A stretch of DNA of 27,602 nt, from the NCBI RefSeq assembly GCF_000186865.1, contig NW_008705588.1, forward strand, positions 9,816 to 37,417, in the 5' to 3' direction. This document shows positions 1-8,897 of the stretch, piece after piece. The DNA comes from Aureococcus anophagefferens. Lineage: Eukaryota; Sar; Pelagophyceae; Pelagomonadales; Pelagomonadaceae. The first letter of the stretch is position 1; each line of letters opens with the position of its first letter. Under the pieces are notes generated by a model. The model ran no database searches and was not told the DNA's origin. It saw only the letters and a program-made list of their open reading frames with translations. The position numbers and the translations under genes are program-made.

Positions 1-141
1 CCGCAGGTGCCAGTACTTGCGCGCGCCGTCCGTGAAGGTCGGCTCCAGCGTCTCGTCGAGGTCCACGGGCCGCGGCATGCACGACGACGAGCGCGTCCCC
101 GCGAGGCAGGCCATCGCGCCGACGAGCATCGACATTTTCAT
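1..141 (-). CDS. Secreted or membrane protein, 5' end only (partial)
   Basis: This is the first 47 codons of a minus-strand gene that continues beyond the left edge. The frame opens with two close ATGs (codons 1 and 3) followed by a short hydrophobic stretch, MSMLVGAMACLAG, and a polar TRSSSC segment, which together look like a cleavable signal peptide. The rest (PRPVDLDETLEPTFTDGARK) is an ordinary soluble sequence ending in YWHLR at the edge. I see no family signature in so few residues. The ATG at 141 is chosen because the signal-peptide-like segment begins there. No stop codon is visible. The following 568 bp on the right contain no convincing gene, so its promoter probably lies there. 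Product unknown; likely enters the secretory pathway. Confidence 0.5.
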   Translation of the reverse strand, partial: MKMSMLVGAMACLAGTRSSSCMPRPVDLDETLEPTFTDGARKYWHLR

Positions 142-709
142 GATCTTCGGGGCGTGGCGCTCCACCGCCGCGCCGACCCGCCGCACCAATGATGCGCGCT
201 CGCGGCCGCTGATGCGCGCCATGGAGGCCGCGCGACAGAAGATGTGGCGCCCTTTGTGCATGCGCTGCGCGCGCCGCCCCAGCAGCCCAGAAGGACCTCC
301 AGAGATGCTCTCCGCCGAGTGCATCGTGGCTGCTTTGTGCAGTTATCAACGAAACTTCGAGCCCTTGGTTCTCCTTGGTTCACGAGGGCTCAGCGCAGGC
401 AGTACCCGAAACCCGGAGAGCTCGCGGCAGGAAAGCAGTCGGCGAAGGGCCGGTGGTGATTCGTGCGAACCTCCAAGATATCCGACACGCGCGCGCGAAA
501 CGCGCCCGACGGGCCGCGCGACCGCGGCGCGACGTGCGAGTTCGGCGGTACTTTAAGGCGCCGGCCGCGTTCTTATACTCACCGGGGGACCCCCGCGTAC
601 CAACCGCGCGACGGGCGGCGTCAGCTACGTGCCTTAAGGTCTAAGCGGCGGGGAGGGCCCTGGCTGAGCTGATTTTGGATGATTACTAGTCACGTAAGGG
701 CACCTCACC
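142..709. other. Intergenic region without a supported gene
   Basis: This stretch of 568 bp lies between the 5' end of the left-edge gene and the 3' end of the PYM-like gene, both on the minus strand. Open frames here are short, Arg-rich and lack any domain, as expected by chance at this GC content. It should hold the promoter of the left-edge gene and the 3' UTR of the PYM-like gene. I found no tRNA, repeat or clear promoter motif. Confidence 0.5.
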
Positions 710-1768
710 TTACAACCTCCGCAGCACCGCCACCACGTCCTCGTCCCCCATCCGCCGCGCCAACTCCAGCGGCGACTCGCCCGTCGCGCGGTCCCGCACG
801 TTCGTCGGCGCGCCCGCGGCCAAAAGCGCGGCGACGGCGTCCGCGGAGCCCGCCGCGACGGCCAAGTGGAGCGGCGGCGTCGCGTGGTCGGCGAAGAGCG
901 CCGACCGGTGCGTCCCCAGCACGTCGAGGACCGCCGCCGCGTCGCCCGCCTCGCAGGCCGCGCGGAGCGTCGCCGCGGCCGCGACCGTCGCCAGTTGCTT
1001 TTCGCGGAGCGCCGCGAGCCAGGGCGGCGGTTTCGCGAGCGCGCAGAGCTCCCGGAGCTCGCCTCGCGACAGGTCCGCGGCCTCGGGCGCGCCGCCCGTG
1101 TCGCGCTCCGTGAGGACGAGGCGCCAGAGCGCGTCGACTTCTTCGCCAGCCGCGCGGTCCTCGGCGCTCTCCGGCCGCGCCGCCTCCGCGTAGAAGACGC
1201 GGATGGCCCGGTCCTCGCCGAAGCCGCCGGACGCCGCGGCCAGGCCGTCGTGGCGGTCGACGAGCGCGTAGAGGTCGTGCCGCTCCTGGCGCGTCCGCCC
1301 GCGGAACGCGAGCTCTCCGACTCGCTCGGGTCTTTCGCTGAACCACTCCACGAGCAGACTCGCGCCGTCGGCGGCGGATTCCGACACGTCGAGGTGGACC
1401 GCGGCGGGCCCCGCGAGGCCCGCGCAGCCCGGCGGCGGCGCCGCGAGGGAGAAGCCGACGCAGTCGACGGGCGGCAGCGCCGCGTCGCGCGCCGCGCGCG
1501 CGGCCTCGGCGCCGCGCGCGAGCGCCGCCGCCGACCGGACGCCGCCCGAGGCGCCGGACCCGCGCGGCGCGAAGCGCCGCGGCTCGCGCTGCGCCGCCCA
1601 GCCCTGGCGCACGCGCACCTTCTTGCGCAGCGACCCGTCCGGGCGCCGCGAGCCGCCCTCCTCGATCGTGCCGCCGGGCACCCACGCCGCGGCCGTCGCG
1701 TCGAGGTGCGCTGCGGGCGTCGCCTGCGTCGGCGCGTCGACGTCCATATTATCCTCGAGAGCCGCCAT
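710..1768 (-). CDS. PYM-motif, R3H and ankyrin-repeat protein
   Basis: This is an intronless gene of 352 residues. Residues about 28-66 match the N-terminal motif of PYM (partner of Y14-Mago, WIBG), the factor that helps remove exon junction complexes from mRNA: a VPGGT start, then RRPDGSLRKKVRVRQGW, where the family has RPDGTxRKxxRVRxGY. Residues about 150-195 look like an R3H single-stranded nucleic-acid-binding domain, with the defining Arg-x3-His (R160, H164) followed by DGLAAASGGFGEDRAIRVFY. Residues 266-351 form two to three ankyrin repeats (TPPLHLAVAAGSADAVAALL, SPLELARRMGDEDVVAVL). The combination suggests an RNA-bound adaptor linked to exon junction complexes; that role is inferred. 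Start: ATG at 1768 gives the full PYM motif. It is divergent from the gene at 1942, with 173 bp between. PYM and ankyrin calls are stronger than R3H. Confidence 0.75.
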   Translation of the reverse strand: MAALEDNMDVDAPTQATPAAHLDATAAAWVPGGTIEEGGSRRPDGSLRKKVRVRQGWAAQREPRRFAPRGSGASGGVRSAAALARGAEAARAARDAALPPVDCVGFSLAAPPPGCAGLAGPAAVHLDVSESAADGASLLVEWFSERPERVGELAFRGRTRQERHDLYALVDRHDGLAAASGGFGEDRAIRVFYAEAARPESAEDRAAGEEVDALWRLVLTERDTGGAPEAADLSRGELRELCALAKPPPWLAALREKQLATVAAAATLRAACEAGDAAAVLDVLGTHRSALFADHATPPLHLAVAAGSADAVAALLAAGAPTNVRDRATGESPLELARRMGDEDVVAVLRRL

Positions 1769-1941
1769 GCGTGACTATTCCCGCCTCGCAAAGCTACAAG
1801 TAGCCATCGAAGCACCACGGCACCCAAAGCGGCAAGCAAGCCAACGTTTCCTCACTGTAACCGACTCTCCGGCGCGGTGGCATGGGCCATGGCGACGCCA
1901 TGCATGCGTGCTGAGCCCAGCGCCCGGTAAAAACAAACACC
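1769..1941. promoter_or_regulatory. Shared divergent promoter region
   Basis: This 173-bp gap separates the start codons of the minus-strand PYM-like gene and the plus-strand gene at 1942, so it must hold both 5' UTRs and promoters. It is less GC-rich than the flanking coding sequence. No TATA box stands out. The plus-strand start has a good context (ACACCATGG). Confidence 0.4.
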
Positions 1942-4548
1942 ATGGCCCCGCTCAAGCCGGCGCCGGCGCCGCCGGAGCAGCAGTTCCTGCAATTTCGCAG
2001 CGAGTTCCTGAGCCGCCTCTTCAGCCCCGAGAGCGCCATCTCCGGCTACACGCGCCTGGGGCCGCCCAAGGGCGCGAAGCCGTCCAAGGAGAGCCAGCGC
2101 GCGCGGCACCTCAAGGCCGCGGCGCCCGCCAGCGCCGGGCCCGGGAGCCCGGCCGCGCCCCACTCGCCGCGCGAGGGCGACCGGTCGCCCGCGGCGTCGC
2201 CGCGCGGCGGCCGCGGCGCCGCGGCCGCGGAGGCCGCGAGCCCGCTCACGGAGGCGGCCGGTAGCCCCTTCGGCGTGCACGGGGGCTTCCCCGCCGACGA
2301 GCCGCAGCCCGAGGACGACGACGGCAGCGCGTCGGCGCTCGTCTTTTTAACCGAGCTCGCCGAGGTCGGCTCGTCCGCGAGCCTGCGGCCGTCCGCGCCC
2401 CTGCCGCCGGACCCGCGGCTGGACCCGCGGGCGTCCAAGGGCGGCCACCTCGGCGAGACGGCGCACCTCCTGGGCGACATGTCCCTCGACGAAGCTTTAT
2501 CGTTGAGCCTCGGCTCGCCGCGATCCGCCGCGGGGCTGCCCTGCGCGCCGCCGCCGCGGCGGGACGGCGACGGGAAGAAGCGCGCCGGCGTGCCCATGAA
2601 CTTGCGGGTGCTGGACCAGCAGCTCAAGCGGTCCCTGGACGTGGCGCTGAAGTACGCGACGCCCCTCGAGAAGGCGCTGAACGCGCGGCTCGACAGCCTG
2701 AACGGCGACGCGGACGCGCGCGAGGAGTTCTTCAAGAAGATCGACTATTTGAAGGAGAAGCGCCAGGAGGCGCGGCGCAACGACCCCGACGTGCGGCGCC
2801 AGCGCGCGCTGGCGCACCGCGTCGCGGCCGAGTCGCCGCGAAGGACCTTGGCGGAGAAGCACGCGTCCGTGCGCTCGAACCGGGAGAGCTTCCACTCGAA
2901 GCGCAGCGAGCGGATTTTATCGGCCTACGTGCGGAAGACGGCGCGCGTCGTCAAGACCAAGGCCGAGCGCCTCGAGGACGAGCAGCGCGCGCGGCCCTGG
3001 CTCGCCGCGCTCGTCCTCGCGCGCAACGCCGTCGACACGAAGCGGTCTTATGATAGACGGACCCGGGAGTCGGACCAGTACGGCGGCGGGCGCGCCGTCA
3101 AGGGCGCGGCGTCGCGCGTGCAGAACCTCTGGCGGCGGAAGACGGAGGTCGACCGGGGCCGGAGGTACCGCGACTCCGCGAAGAAGATCTCGTCCTACGC
3201 AGGGCCGGAAAGAGAGAGATTCAAGTTCGCTTCAACGTGAGTGTTCCGCGCGCGCGCGTTCCGGAAAAGACATCCATGCTTCGAGACCGTTCCGAGAGAT
3301 GATCGCTCGTCCAAAAATCAGCCGAAACGAGTGGAAAACGACCGAGAGAGGAGCCTCCAAAGTTGGGAATGTCGCACTCTTTTCCCGCCCAGGTCCTACA
3401 TCGCCGCGAAGCGGACGACCATGCTCATGAACCGCAAGGGCAAGGCCGTCGACGTCATCGCCCACTTTTTGACGGAGAACGCGAACGCGCGGAAGCACAT
3501 CCACCGCGTCATCAAGAACCTGCTCAAGGCGACGCGGCGCGTCCAGCGCTACTGGCGCGAGTTCGCCGTCGTGTCGTCGCACCGCCTCGCGCTGCTGAAC
3601 ATGCTGTGGCAGGACGCGGAGACGGACTACTACCGCGCGGCGAAGGCGCGGTGCCACGAGGTCGCGGAGCAGCGCCGCGTCGAGATCTTCGCCGTGGGCG
3701 CGCGCGCGGAGCCCGACGCCGAGGGCGAGGGCGGCGACGTCGTCGGGGCGTTGCCGGCGCTGTCGCCCCTGGGGAGCCCCGCGCCGTCGAGCCCGCGGTC
3801 GTCCGCGCGGCGCGGGTCGTCCTTCGGCGGCCTGCCCGCGCCCGCGCCGCCGTCGACGCCCGGGTCCGCGGCCAAGGGCACGCCCCGCGGCGCGCCGCGG
3901 TCCTTCGGGGCGGCGGCGACGCAGGACGCGCGCGTCAAGGCGCAGCTGGACATGGTCGACATGGACCTCGAGGACGAGCTCCGGAAGTTGCAGCGGCGCC
4001 GCGTGCCGCCGTCGCACCGGAGGGACTACCTGCGGAAGCTGCTCTTCGAGTGCCGCCGCAAGTTCAAGGTGGATCTGCCGGACTCGACGAACCTGCTGGC
4101 GAACAACGCGTACGCGATCGCCGCGCGCTTAGCGTCCATCGAGGACGTGCGGATGCTCCTGCGCGGCGGCCCCGGGAGCCGGCCGGCGACGGCGGCCTCC
4201 GACGACGCGGGCAAGGAGGACGTCAACTCCGGCGCGGAGCGCATCATCGGGCGGCTCGTGGCGAACGTGCGCACGAAGCGGCGGCGGCGCCGCGTGCCCG
4301 ACAAGCGGTGCTGGTTCCGGCTGTTCGCGCACGCGGGCCGCGACTCCATCTTCGACTACGTCCAGGAGTGCGAGGCCGACTACGCGACGTCCGCCGACGC
4401 GCTGAAGCAGCAGGACGTCGTCGCGCCGCTGCCCGCGCGGCGCAGCGCGCAGATCAACAAGCAGGGCTCCGTCGCCATGCGCCGCGCGTCGCGCGTCATC
4501 CAGGCCGAGGCCCTCAAGGCCGTCGCGGCCCAGATGGGTAAGGGCTAG
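1942..4548 (+). CDS. Large basic protein of unknown function, two exons split by an introner
   Basis: Exons 1942-3191 and 3393-4548 encode 801 residues (2,406 nt with TAG). Splicing joins TC|G in frame (KKIS-SYIAAK), and the downstream exon is open in exactly that phase. The first 200 residues are Pro/Ala/Ser-rich and probably disordered. The middle is highly charged and helical (FFKKIDYLKEKRQEARR onward). Two IQ-like segments, AASRVQNLWRRKTEV at about 389 and ATRRVQRYWREFA at about 463, suggest calmodulin-type light-chain binding. A second low-complexity Pro/Ser stretch follows at about 530-590, then another helical region. I do not recognise the family; such proteins are often cytoskeletal or axonemal, but that is only an impression. 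Its stop lies in the first copy of a short direct duplication whose second copy holds the stop of the convergent gene. Confidence 0.75.
3200..3392 (+). mobile_element. Introner element A1 (intron 3192-3392)
   Basis: A 193-bp element starts CAGGGCCGGAAA and ends TTTCCCGCCCAG, forming short imperfect inverted repeats. It is flanked by 8-bp duplications GTCCTACG (3192-3199) and GTCCTACA (3393-3400). The left duplication supplies the GT donor and the element end supplies the AG acceptor, giving a 201-bp GT-AG intron. Removing it restores the uninterrupted target codons. The interior carries the core CGTCCAAAAATCAGCCGAA on the gene-sense strand. Confidence 0.9.
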
Positions 4549-4608
4549 ACGCGCGCGGGTGCCTGCCCCTCACGGCCGTCGCGGCCCAGGTGGGTACGGG
4601 CTAGATGC
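4512..4608. repeat. Short direct duplication carrying the stop codons of two convergent genes
   Basis: A segment of about 43 bp (GGCCGTCGCGGCCCAG then TGGGTA, GGGCTAGA) occurs at about 4512-4554 and again, with a few mismatches, 56 bp later at about 4568-4608. The CTAG of copy one is the TAG stop of the plus-strand gene at 4548. The palindromic CTAG of copy two is the TAG stop of the minus-strand gene at 4601. Confidence 0.8.
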
Positions 4609-6515
4609 GCAGGTTTATGACGTTGCCCCCCGGCTGGCCGCGGCCGAGGACCGAGTCGCCGGACACGTTCCGCGCGAACGTCGCGGAGACGACGCGGTGG
4701 CGGCTGAGGCGCGAGAAGTCGTCGAGGTGGCCCGTCGTCAGCTTGATGCGCCGGAGCGCGACGCCGTCGGGCTTCGTCGCCCACTCCCAGTTGCCGAGGT
4801 CCACGGGCGCCGCGGAGACGGCGGGTAGGCCGGGCCCGCGCGCGACGCCCACGGCCCCGACCAGCCGGTCGAAGTCGTCGCCCGACGTCGACGACCGCAC
4901 GACGGGCAACCGCGTGACCACGGACGCCGCGGGCACGGGCACGGCGACCCACCGCGGCTCGCCGCAGGGCTCGCCGTCGTCGAATTCGCGCCGCGCGAGC
5001 GGCTCCCACGCGCGGCAGCCGCCGAAAGAGAGGCGCTCGGCGCCGTCCGCGTGGCGGTCCCACTTGCAGCCCTCGACCGTCAGCTGCGGCGGCGGCGGCG
5101 AGCCGCAGCGCGCCGACGTCCGCGCGCGGACGTCGACGACGGCCGCGCGGTCCTCGATCTTCAGCTCGAGCGTGAGCGCCGCGCAGGGCCCGTGCTCGTA
5201 GACGTCCCACTCGTCGACGTCGTACTCGCGCGCGTCGTCGGCCGTGCAGCAGCCGCAGCGGCCGTCGCCGCTCTTGTGCCACTGGATCCTCGACGACCCG
5301 ACGCACCGGTCCGCCGCTGCCGCCGCGCAGCGCTCCGGCGACTCGAAGTCCGTCCCCAGGGCGATGCCCGTGTGGCACCAGCTGCCCGACCGCGCGCGCG
5401 ACGCGCAGCGCGGCGCCGCGGCCGCGACGTAGCGCGACACGGTGTCGCGGTCGCTGCACCAGTCGTTGCCGTCGCCGCGGCCGGCGGAGATCAGATTCGA
5501 CCTGTGTGGAAATCGACCAGTGAGCTGGGACGCCGGGGCCAAACTTTGAAATTCTCTAGCTCGGTCAAATGGAAGTCGATTCGGCTGATTTTTAGGCGAA
5601 TCGATTGCTCTCGTCGAGTTCTGGAAGCACACCCGAAGAGCTTGCGTCAAAACATTCGAATACGCGCACATTGAAGTCGGGTTGAAGATTTGATTTCCAC
5701 ACAGGGTTCGACACGCGCGCCGCGCGGTCCGCGAACGCGGGACTCGTCGCGTCGAGCGGCGGCGCCGCGTTCGGCCCGCTCACGACGCGCGCGGAGCTCA
5801 CGGGGAGCACCGCGCCCCGCGCGCCCAGCACCTCGACGGACGAGAGGCACCAGGGCTCGAGGCCGCCGCGGACGCGGAGCGCGCGCCACCGCGGCACCGC
5901 GTACTCGCGCCACTCGCCGTCGCAGCCCGGCGCCCACGTTTCCCCGCGCCGCTCGTCGACGGCCTCCCAGACGCCGTCGCCGCTGATGCGCCGGCCGTGC
6001 CTGTTGAGGCACCCGGCGACGCAGTACTCGAGCCGCCAGTCCGTCGGCGTGTCCTCGCCGCAGTCGCTTCCCACGCGGTACGCCGCGAGCTCGCCCGGGG
6101 GCGCCGCGACGACGGCCTCGACCCAGCCCGTGGGCAGCTCGGAGCAGAAGTCGTGGTGCAGCCGGCCGTCGACGGCCAGGCGCGGCGCGAAGCCCGCGTC
6201 CTTCCGCGGGCTCGACGCCTCGGCCTGCGCCGCGGCGACCGCGCGGCCCGCGGAGTCGTAGAAGGCGAGCTCGCCGACGCAGAACTGGGTCGGCCGCGCC
6301 GGCGGCTCGAGCACGACGAAGCGCACGACGGTGTTGCCCTCGGGCGGCGGTGATTTCGGCGGCGCGCGGCGCTCGCGCAGGTTCCGGTCCTTTTTCTCGG
6401 GCGGTGGTGGTGGTTTTGAGTGTGCGCGGCGCTCGCGCACGTTCCGATCCTTTTCGGGTGGTGGTGCTTTCGACACCGCCGCGGTGGCGACGATCAACGC
6501 GACGAGACCGCGCAT
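4601..6515 (-). CDS. Secreted Cys-rich protein with a discoidin-like domain, two exons split by an introner
   Basis: On the minus strand, exons 6515-5713 and 5501-4601 encode 567 residues. Splicing joins GT|G in frame (ARV-SNLISAG). The start at 6515 opens a clear signal peptide (MRGLVALIVATAAVSK). The mature N-terminus is a Pro-rich tandem repeat: PPPEKDRNVRERRA, then PPPPPEKKDRNLRERRA. From about residue 63, VVRFVVLE, then FCVGELAFYDSAGRAV, resembles the first strands of an F5/8 type C (discoidin, galactose-binding-like) fold, followed by a WRLEYC segment. The second exon is Cys-rich (for example GRCGCC) and also looks extracellular. A carbohydrate- or surface-binding role fits but is not proven. 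The gene is divergent from the aldo/keto reductase-like gene, which also starts with a signal peptide. Upstream in-frame sequence to 6803 is rejected because the signal peptide starts at 6515. Confidence 0.7.
5502..5704 (-). mobile_element. Introner element B1 (intron 5502-5712)
   Basis: A 203-bp element has perfect 13-bp inverted repeats, CTGTGTGGAAATC at one end and its complement at the other. Flanks are GATTCGAC (5494-5501) and GGTTCGAC (5705-5712), an 8-bp duplication with one change. On the gene strand the intron begins GTCGAACC (from the duplication) and ends CACACAG (from the element): a GT-AG intron of 211 bp. Excision restores the frame. Confidence 0.92.
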
Positions 6516-6681
6516 CTTATTGCGTCTTACGGGCCGCCCATCGCGCGTCAAGTGCTGTGAATGTGAAGTGCACAATCGCTTGTGGCAAAACATGGTCGCC
6601 CCATCGCTGGCCTCCAGACGCTGCGAGTAGGCCGTCTTCGACACCACCGACACCGCCATAGGCTGCCCACACACTGCAGCC
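6516..6681. promoter_or_regulatory. Shared divergent promoter region
   Basis: This 166-bp gap separates the starts of two genes that both encode signal-peptide proteins (6515 minus, 6682 plus). It is distinctly less GC-rich than the coding DNA around it. I see no defined promoter motif. Co-regulation of the two secreted products is possible but unproven. Confidence 0.4.
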
Positions 6682-7792
6682 ATGCGCTCTCTCAGTTTTG
6701 CCCTGCTCGCATGCACACACGCGTCGTTCTTCGACAGAGTTCGGGCCCCGCCGGGGAAGATCAAGGCCGTCAAGTACGTCACCGTGCCGAGCTCGCTGGC
6801 CAACGCGAGCGACGTGCGCGTGCCGAATCTGATCTACGCCAGCGCCTACAAGCGCCACCAGACGGCGGAGCTCGTCGAGCGCGCGTTCCGGGCGGGCTTC
6901 CGAGGCGTCGACACGGCGAGCGGCGAGGGCAACCGCTTCAACGAGACCGGTGCGTCGCGCGACAACGACCATGACCTTCATAGTCATGCGTTTCCTAGGC
7001 GTCGGCGAGGCGCTGCGCAACGCCGTCGCGTCCATGCCGCTCCTGAAGCCGTCGGACGGCTTCTTCGTGCAGGTCAAGGTGCACCACGTGTCCGCGCCGA
7101 AGAAGGGCGTCGAGGCGCCGTCGGCGGAGGAGGCGGCGCAGGGCGCCGCGGACCGCGTGACGCGCGCCGTGCGCCACGGGCTCCGGGCCATCGGGATCCG
7201 CCAGGCGGGCGCGCTCCTCCTCCGGGGCCCGTCGAACGAGGCGCGGCGGAGCGACGTCCTGTCGCCGGCGGACGTCGCCGCCTGGCGCGCGCTCCAGGGC
7301 CTCGCCGAGGGCGGCGTCACGTCCCTCATCGGCGTCTGCAACTTCTCGCCGAAGCTCCTGGAGCAGCTCCTCGCGCTCGACGGGCCCCGGTGCCGGATCC
7401 ACCAGACGAAGCTGCGCGCGGACCGCGCCTGGGGCAGGGAGGACCGGAGCTTCGCGCTGGCGCACGACCTCCTGGTCCAGGCGCCGGGCCTCGTGTCCGG
7501 CAACCGGCCCGCGCTCGACCGCGGCCGCGAGGTGCAGAAGATCGCCTCGAGCCACGGCATCTCGCCGGAGCAGGCGACCCTCAAGTTCGCGCTCCAGCTC
7601 GGCGTCGTGCCCGTCGTCGGCTCGACGTCGGCGCTCCACGTCCGCGACGACCTCGCCGCGCTCGCCGCCGCGCCGTTCACGCGCGCGGAGATGGACGGCG
7701 TCGAGTTCGCCTACTCCAAGGGCCGCAAGCCCGCGGCGCCCCACGTCAAGATGCCCCGCGCCACATCGACGAAGCACGAGCATAGGGCGTAG
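6682..7792 (+). CDS. Aldo/keto reductase-like protein with a signal peptide; catalytic Tyr and His not conserved
   Basis: Exons 6682-6949 and 6999-7792 encode 353 residues; the 49-bp intron joins ACC G|GC in frame (RFNET-GVGEALRNAV). The N-terminus (MRSLSFALLACTHASFF) looks like a signal or targeting peptide. AKR landmarks in order: GFRGVDTAS (active-site Asp, D77), NE..VGEAL after the splice, FFVQVKV with the conserved Lys (K116), IGVCNFSPKLLEQLL, IHQTKL, and the C-terminal nicotinamide-cofactor region ISPEQATLKFALQLGVVPVV then GSTS. The family's catalytic Tyr (YxNE motif) reads RFNE, and the His of the LLHWP motif reads LLLRGP, so the usual tetrad is incomplete. It may be a pseudoenzyme or a divergent oxidoreductase. 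It ends 10 bp from the convergent Pkr1-like gene. Confidence 0.82.
6950..6998 (+). other. Intron of 49 bp in the aldo/keto reductase-like gene
   Basis: Donor CCG|GTGCGT and acceptor TTTCCTAG|GC bound a 49-bp phase-1 intron. The upstream and downstream exons are in different frames and join within the conserved NE..VG.AL motif of the family. No duplication or inverted repeat flanks it, so it is an ordinary intron, not an introner. Confidence 0.85.
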
Positions 7793-7802
7793 CGCGCGTT
7801 AC

Positions 7803-8039
7803 TCATCGGCTCTTCTTCATCTCCGCGGCGAACCAGTTCAGCGACGCGAGGAGGCCGAGCGCGAGGAACACCATGACGTAGAGATGCACGGCGACGGCCC
7901 GCCAGCGCAGGGCGCTGAAGAGGAGCACGGCGATGAGCGCGCCGAGCGTGCGGTTCACGAAGGGCACGATCTTGACGCCCGTGCCCGGCGTCAGCAGGTC
8001 CTCGAGGATGTTCGACATGGTCTCCTCGCCGACGGCCAT
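7803..8039 (-). CDS. Pkr1-like V-ATPase assembly factor, small ER membrane protein
   Basis: This encodes 78 residues with the start at 8039 (MAVGEETMSNILEDLLTPG). The pattern is that of the Pkr1 family, ER proteins that help assemble the V-ATPase V0 sector: a short amphipathic start with a LLTPGTG motif near residue 17, two hydrophobic segments (TLGALIAVLLFSAL and LYVMVFLALGLLASL), then the closing NWFAAEMKKSR, corresponding to the family's WFxxEL end. Length is close to the family norm of about 80-120. The longer open frame upstream to 8300 is Arg-rich and has no start evidence. Its 3' end is 10 bp from the convergent reductase-like gene. The family call rests on motif spacing in a short protein, so it is good but not certain. 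Confidence 0.68.
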   Translation of the reverse strand: MAVGEETMSNILEDLLTPGTGVKIVPFVNRTLGALIAVLLFSALRWRAVAVHLYVMVFLALGLLASLNWFAAEMKKSR

Positions 8040-8348
8040 TGTTTTCGGCGGCAGCGCTGCGAGGCGGCGCGTCGGTGATTTTTGTGCTGGTTGGTGTGCT
8101 GGTCGGCGACGGCAGTGGCGCGCGCGGAGGCGATGCGCCGAGCGGCGAGGGCTGCGCCGATGATGCAGAGGCAATAAGCCAATATTGGCGAGCTGCCACA
8201 GATCGACGTCGTGCCCGCACCCAAGGAGATCCCTAGGCAGCGTGGAGTGCCGCCTCGTTCGGGCGCCGCGTGCGCGGCCTCGCACCCGCGAAGTCCACAT
8301 AACGACGCACGCCGGCGCGCCGCGACGTCAACGAAAGAACGCGCGCGG
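8040..8348. promoter_or_regulatory. Divergent promoter region
   Basis: This 309-bp region lies between the Pkr1-like start (minus) and the small protein start at 8349 (plus). An open plus-strand frame extends back to 8211 but is Arg/Pro-rich with no domain, so the gap is taken as promoter and 5' UTR sequence for both genes. No defined motif seen. Confidence 0.35.
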
Positions 8349-8819
8349 ATGTCGCCGCCCGGGTCCCCGGCGCCGCGGAACGTCGGGCGGCCGGCGTCGG
8401 CGCCGCAGCTCCATACGCCGTCCGCCGCGCCGCCCGACGGCGCCGTCCCGTCGCTCTTCGTCCTCGCCGCCGCCGCGGCCCTGAAGCGGCGCGACGTCGA
8501 GCGCGACCCGTGCCGGCGGGCCCTGTTCGACGAGGTCCTGCTCCAGAACCGGTGCGGGCGTCGCGGCGCGGAGCTCGCGCTATACCTCGCGCCCAAGATC
8601 GATGCGCTCGACTCGCCGCCGCCGCTGAACCGGCGGCCGCCGCTCCTGCGCCAGAACGCCTTCCGCCATCGCGGCGGCGGCGCCGCCGCGCTCCCGCCCG
8701 TCGCGGGGCGGCCGCCGCCCGAGGTCGCGTTCGACGACCTCCCCGCGGCGGAGCGCCGGCGGACCCTGCCGCCGCGGCGCTGGCTGCTCCGCGTCTTCCG
8801 GCGGGGGCGGACGTCCTAG
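8349..8819 (+). CDS. Small Pro/Arg-rich protein of unknown function
   Basis: This encodes 156 residues starting MSPPGSPAPRNVGRPASAPQ. The first 40 residues are Pro/Ser/Ala-rich and probably disordered. The middle looks folded and helical: SLFVLAAAAALKRRDVERDP followed by CRRALFDEVLLQNRCGRRGAELALYLAPKI, with regular spacing of hydrophobics. The C-terminus is rich in Pro, Arg and Gly (PPLLRQNAFRHRGGG) and ends in a basic WLLRVFRRGRTS. I do not recognise a family. An alternative start at 8211 would add 46 Arg-rich residues of no clear character. It is convergent with the EF-hand gene, 78 bp away, and divergent from the Pkr1-like gene. The base composition matches neighbouring genes. Confidence 0.55.
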   Translation: MSPPGSPAPRNVGRPASAPQLHTPSAAPPDGAVPSLFVLAAAAALKRRDVERDPCRRALFDEVLLQNRCGRRGAELALYLAPKIDALDSPPPLNRRPPLLRQNAFRHRGGGAAALPPVAGRPPPEVAFDDLPAAERRRTLPPRRWLLRVFRRGRTS

Positions 8820-8897
8820 TTTTGTGTGTTTTGTTTGAAACACAAGATTTGTGAAACGACATCATCGTTGAAAGTTAGAAATAATTGTGTCACGGTG

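Noticed and set aside
634..1839. Minus-strand frame overlapping the PYM-like gene
   Set aside because: It is Arg/Ser-rich with no domain, whereas the 710-1768 frame carries three recognisable domains.
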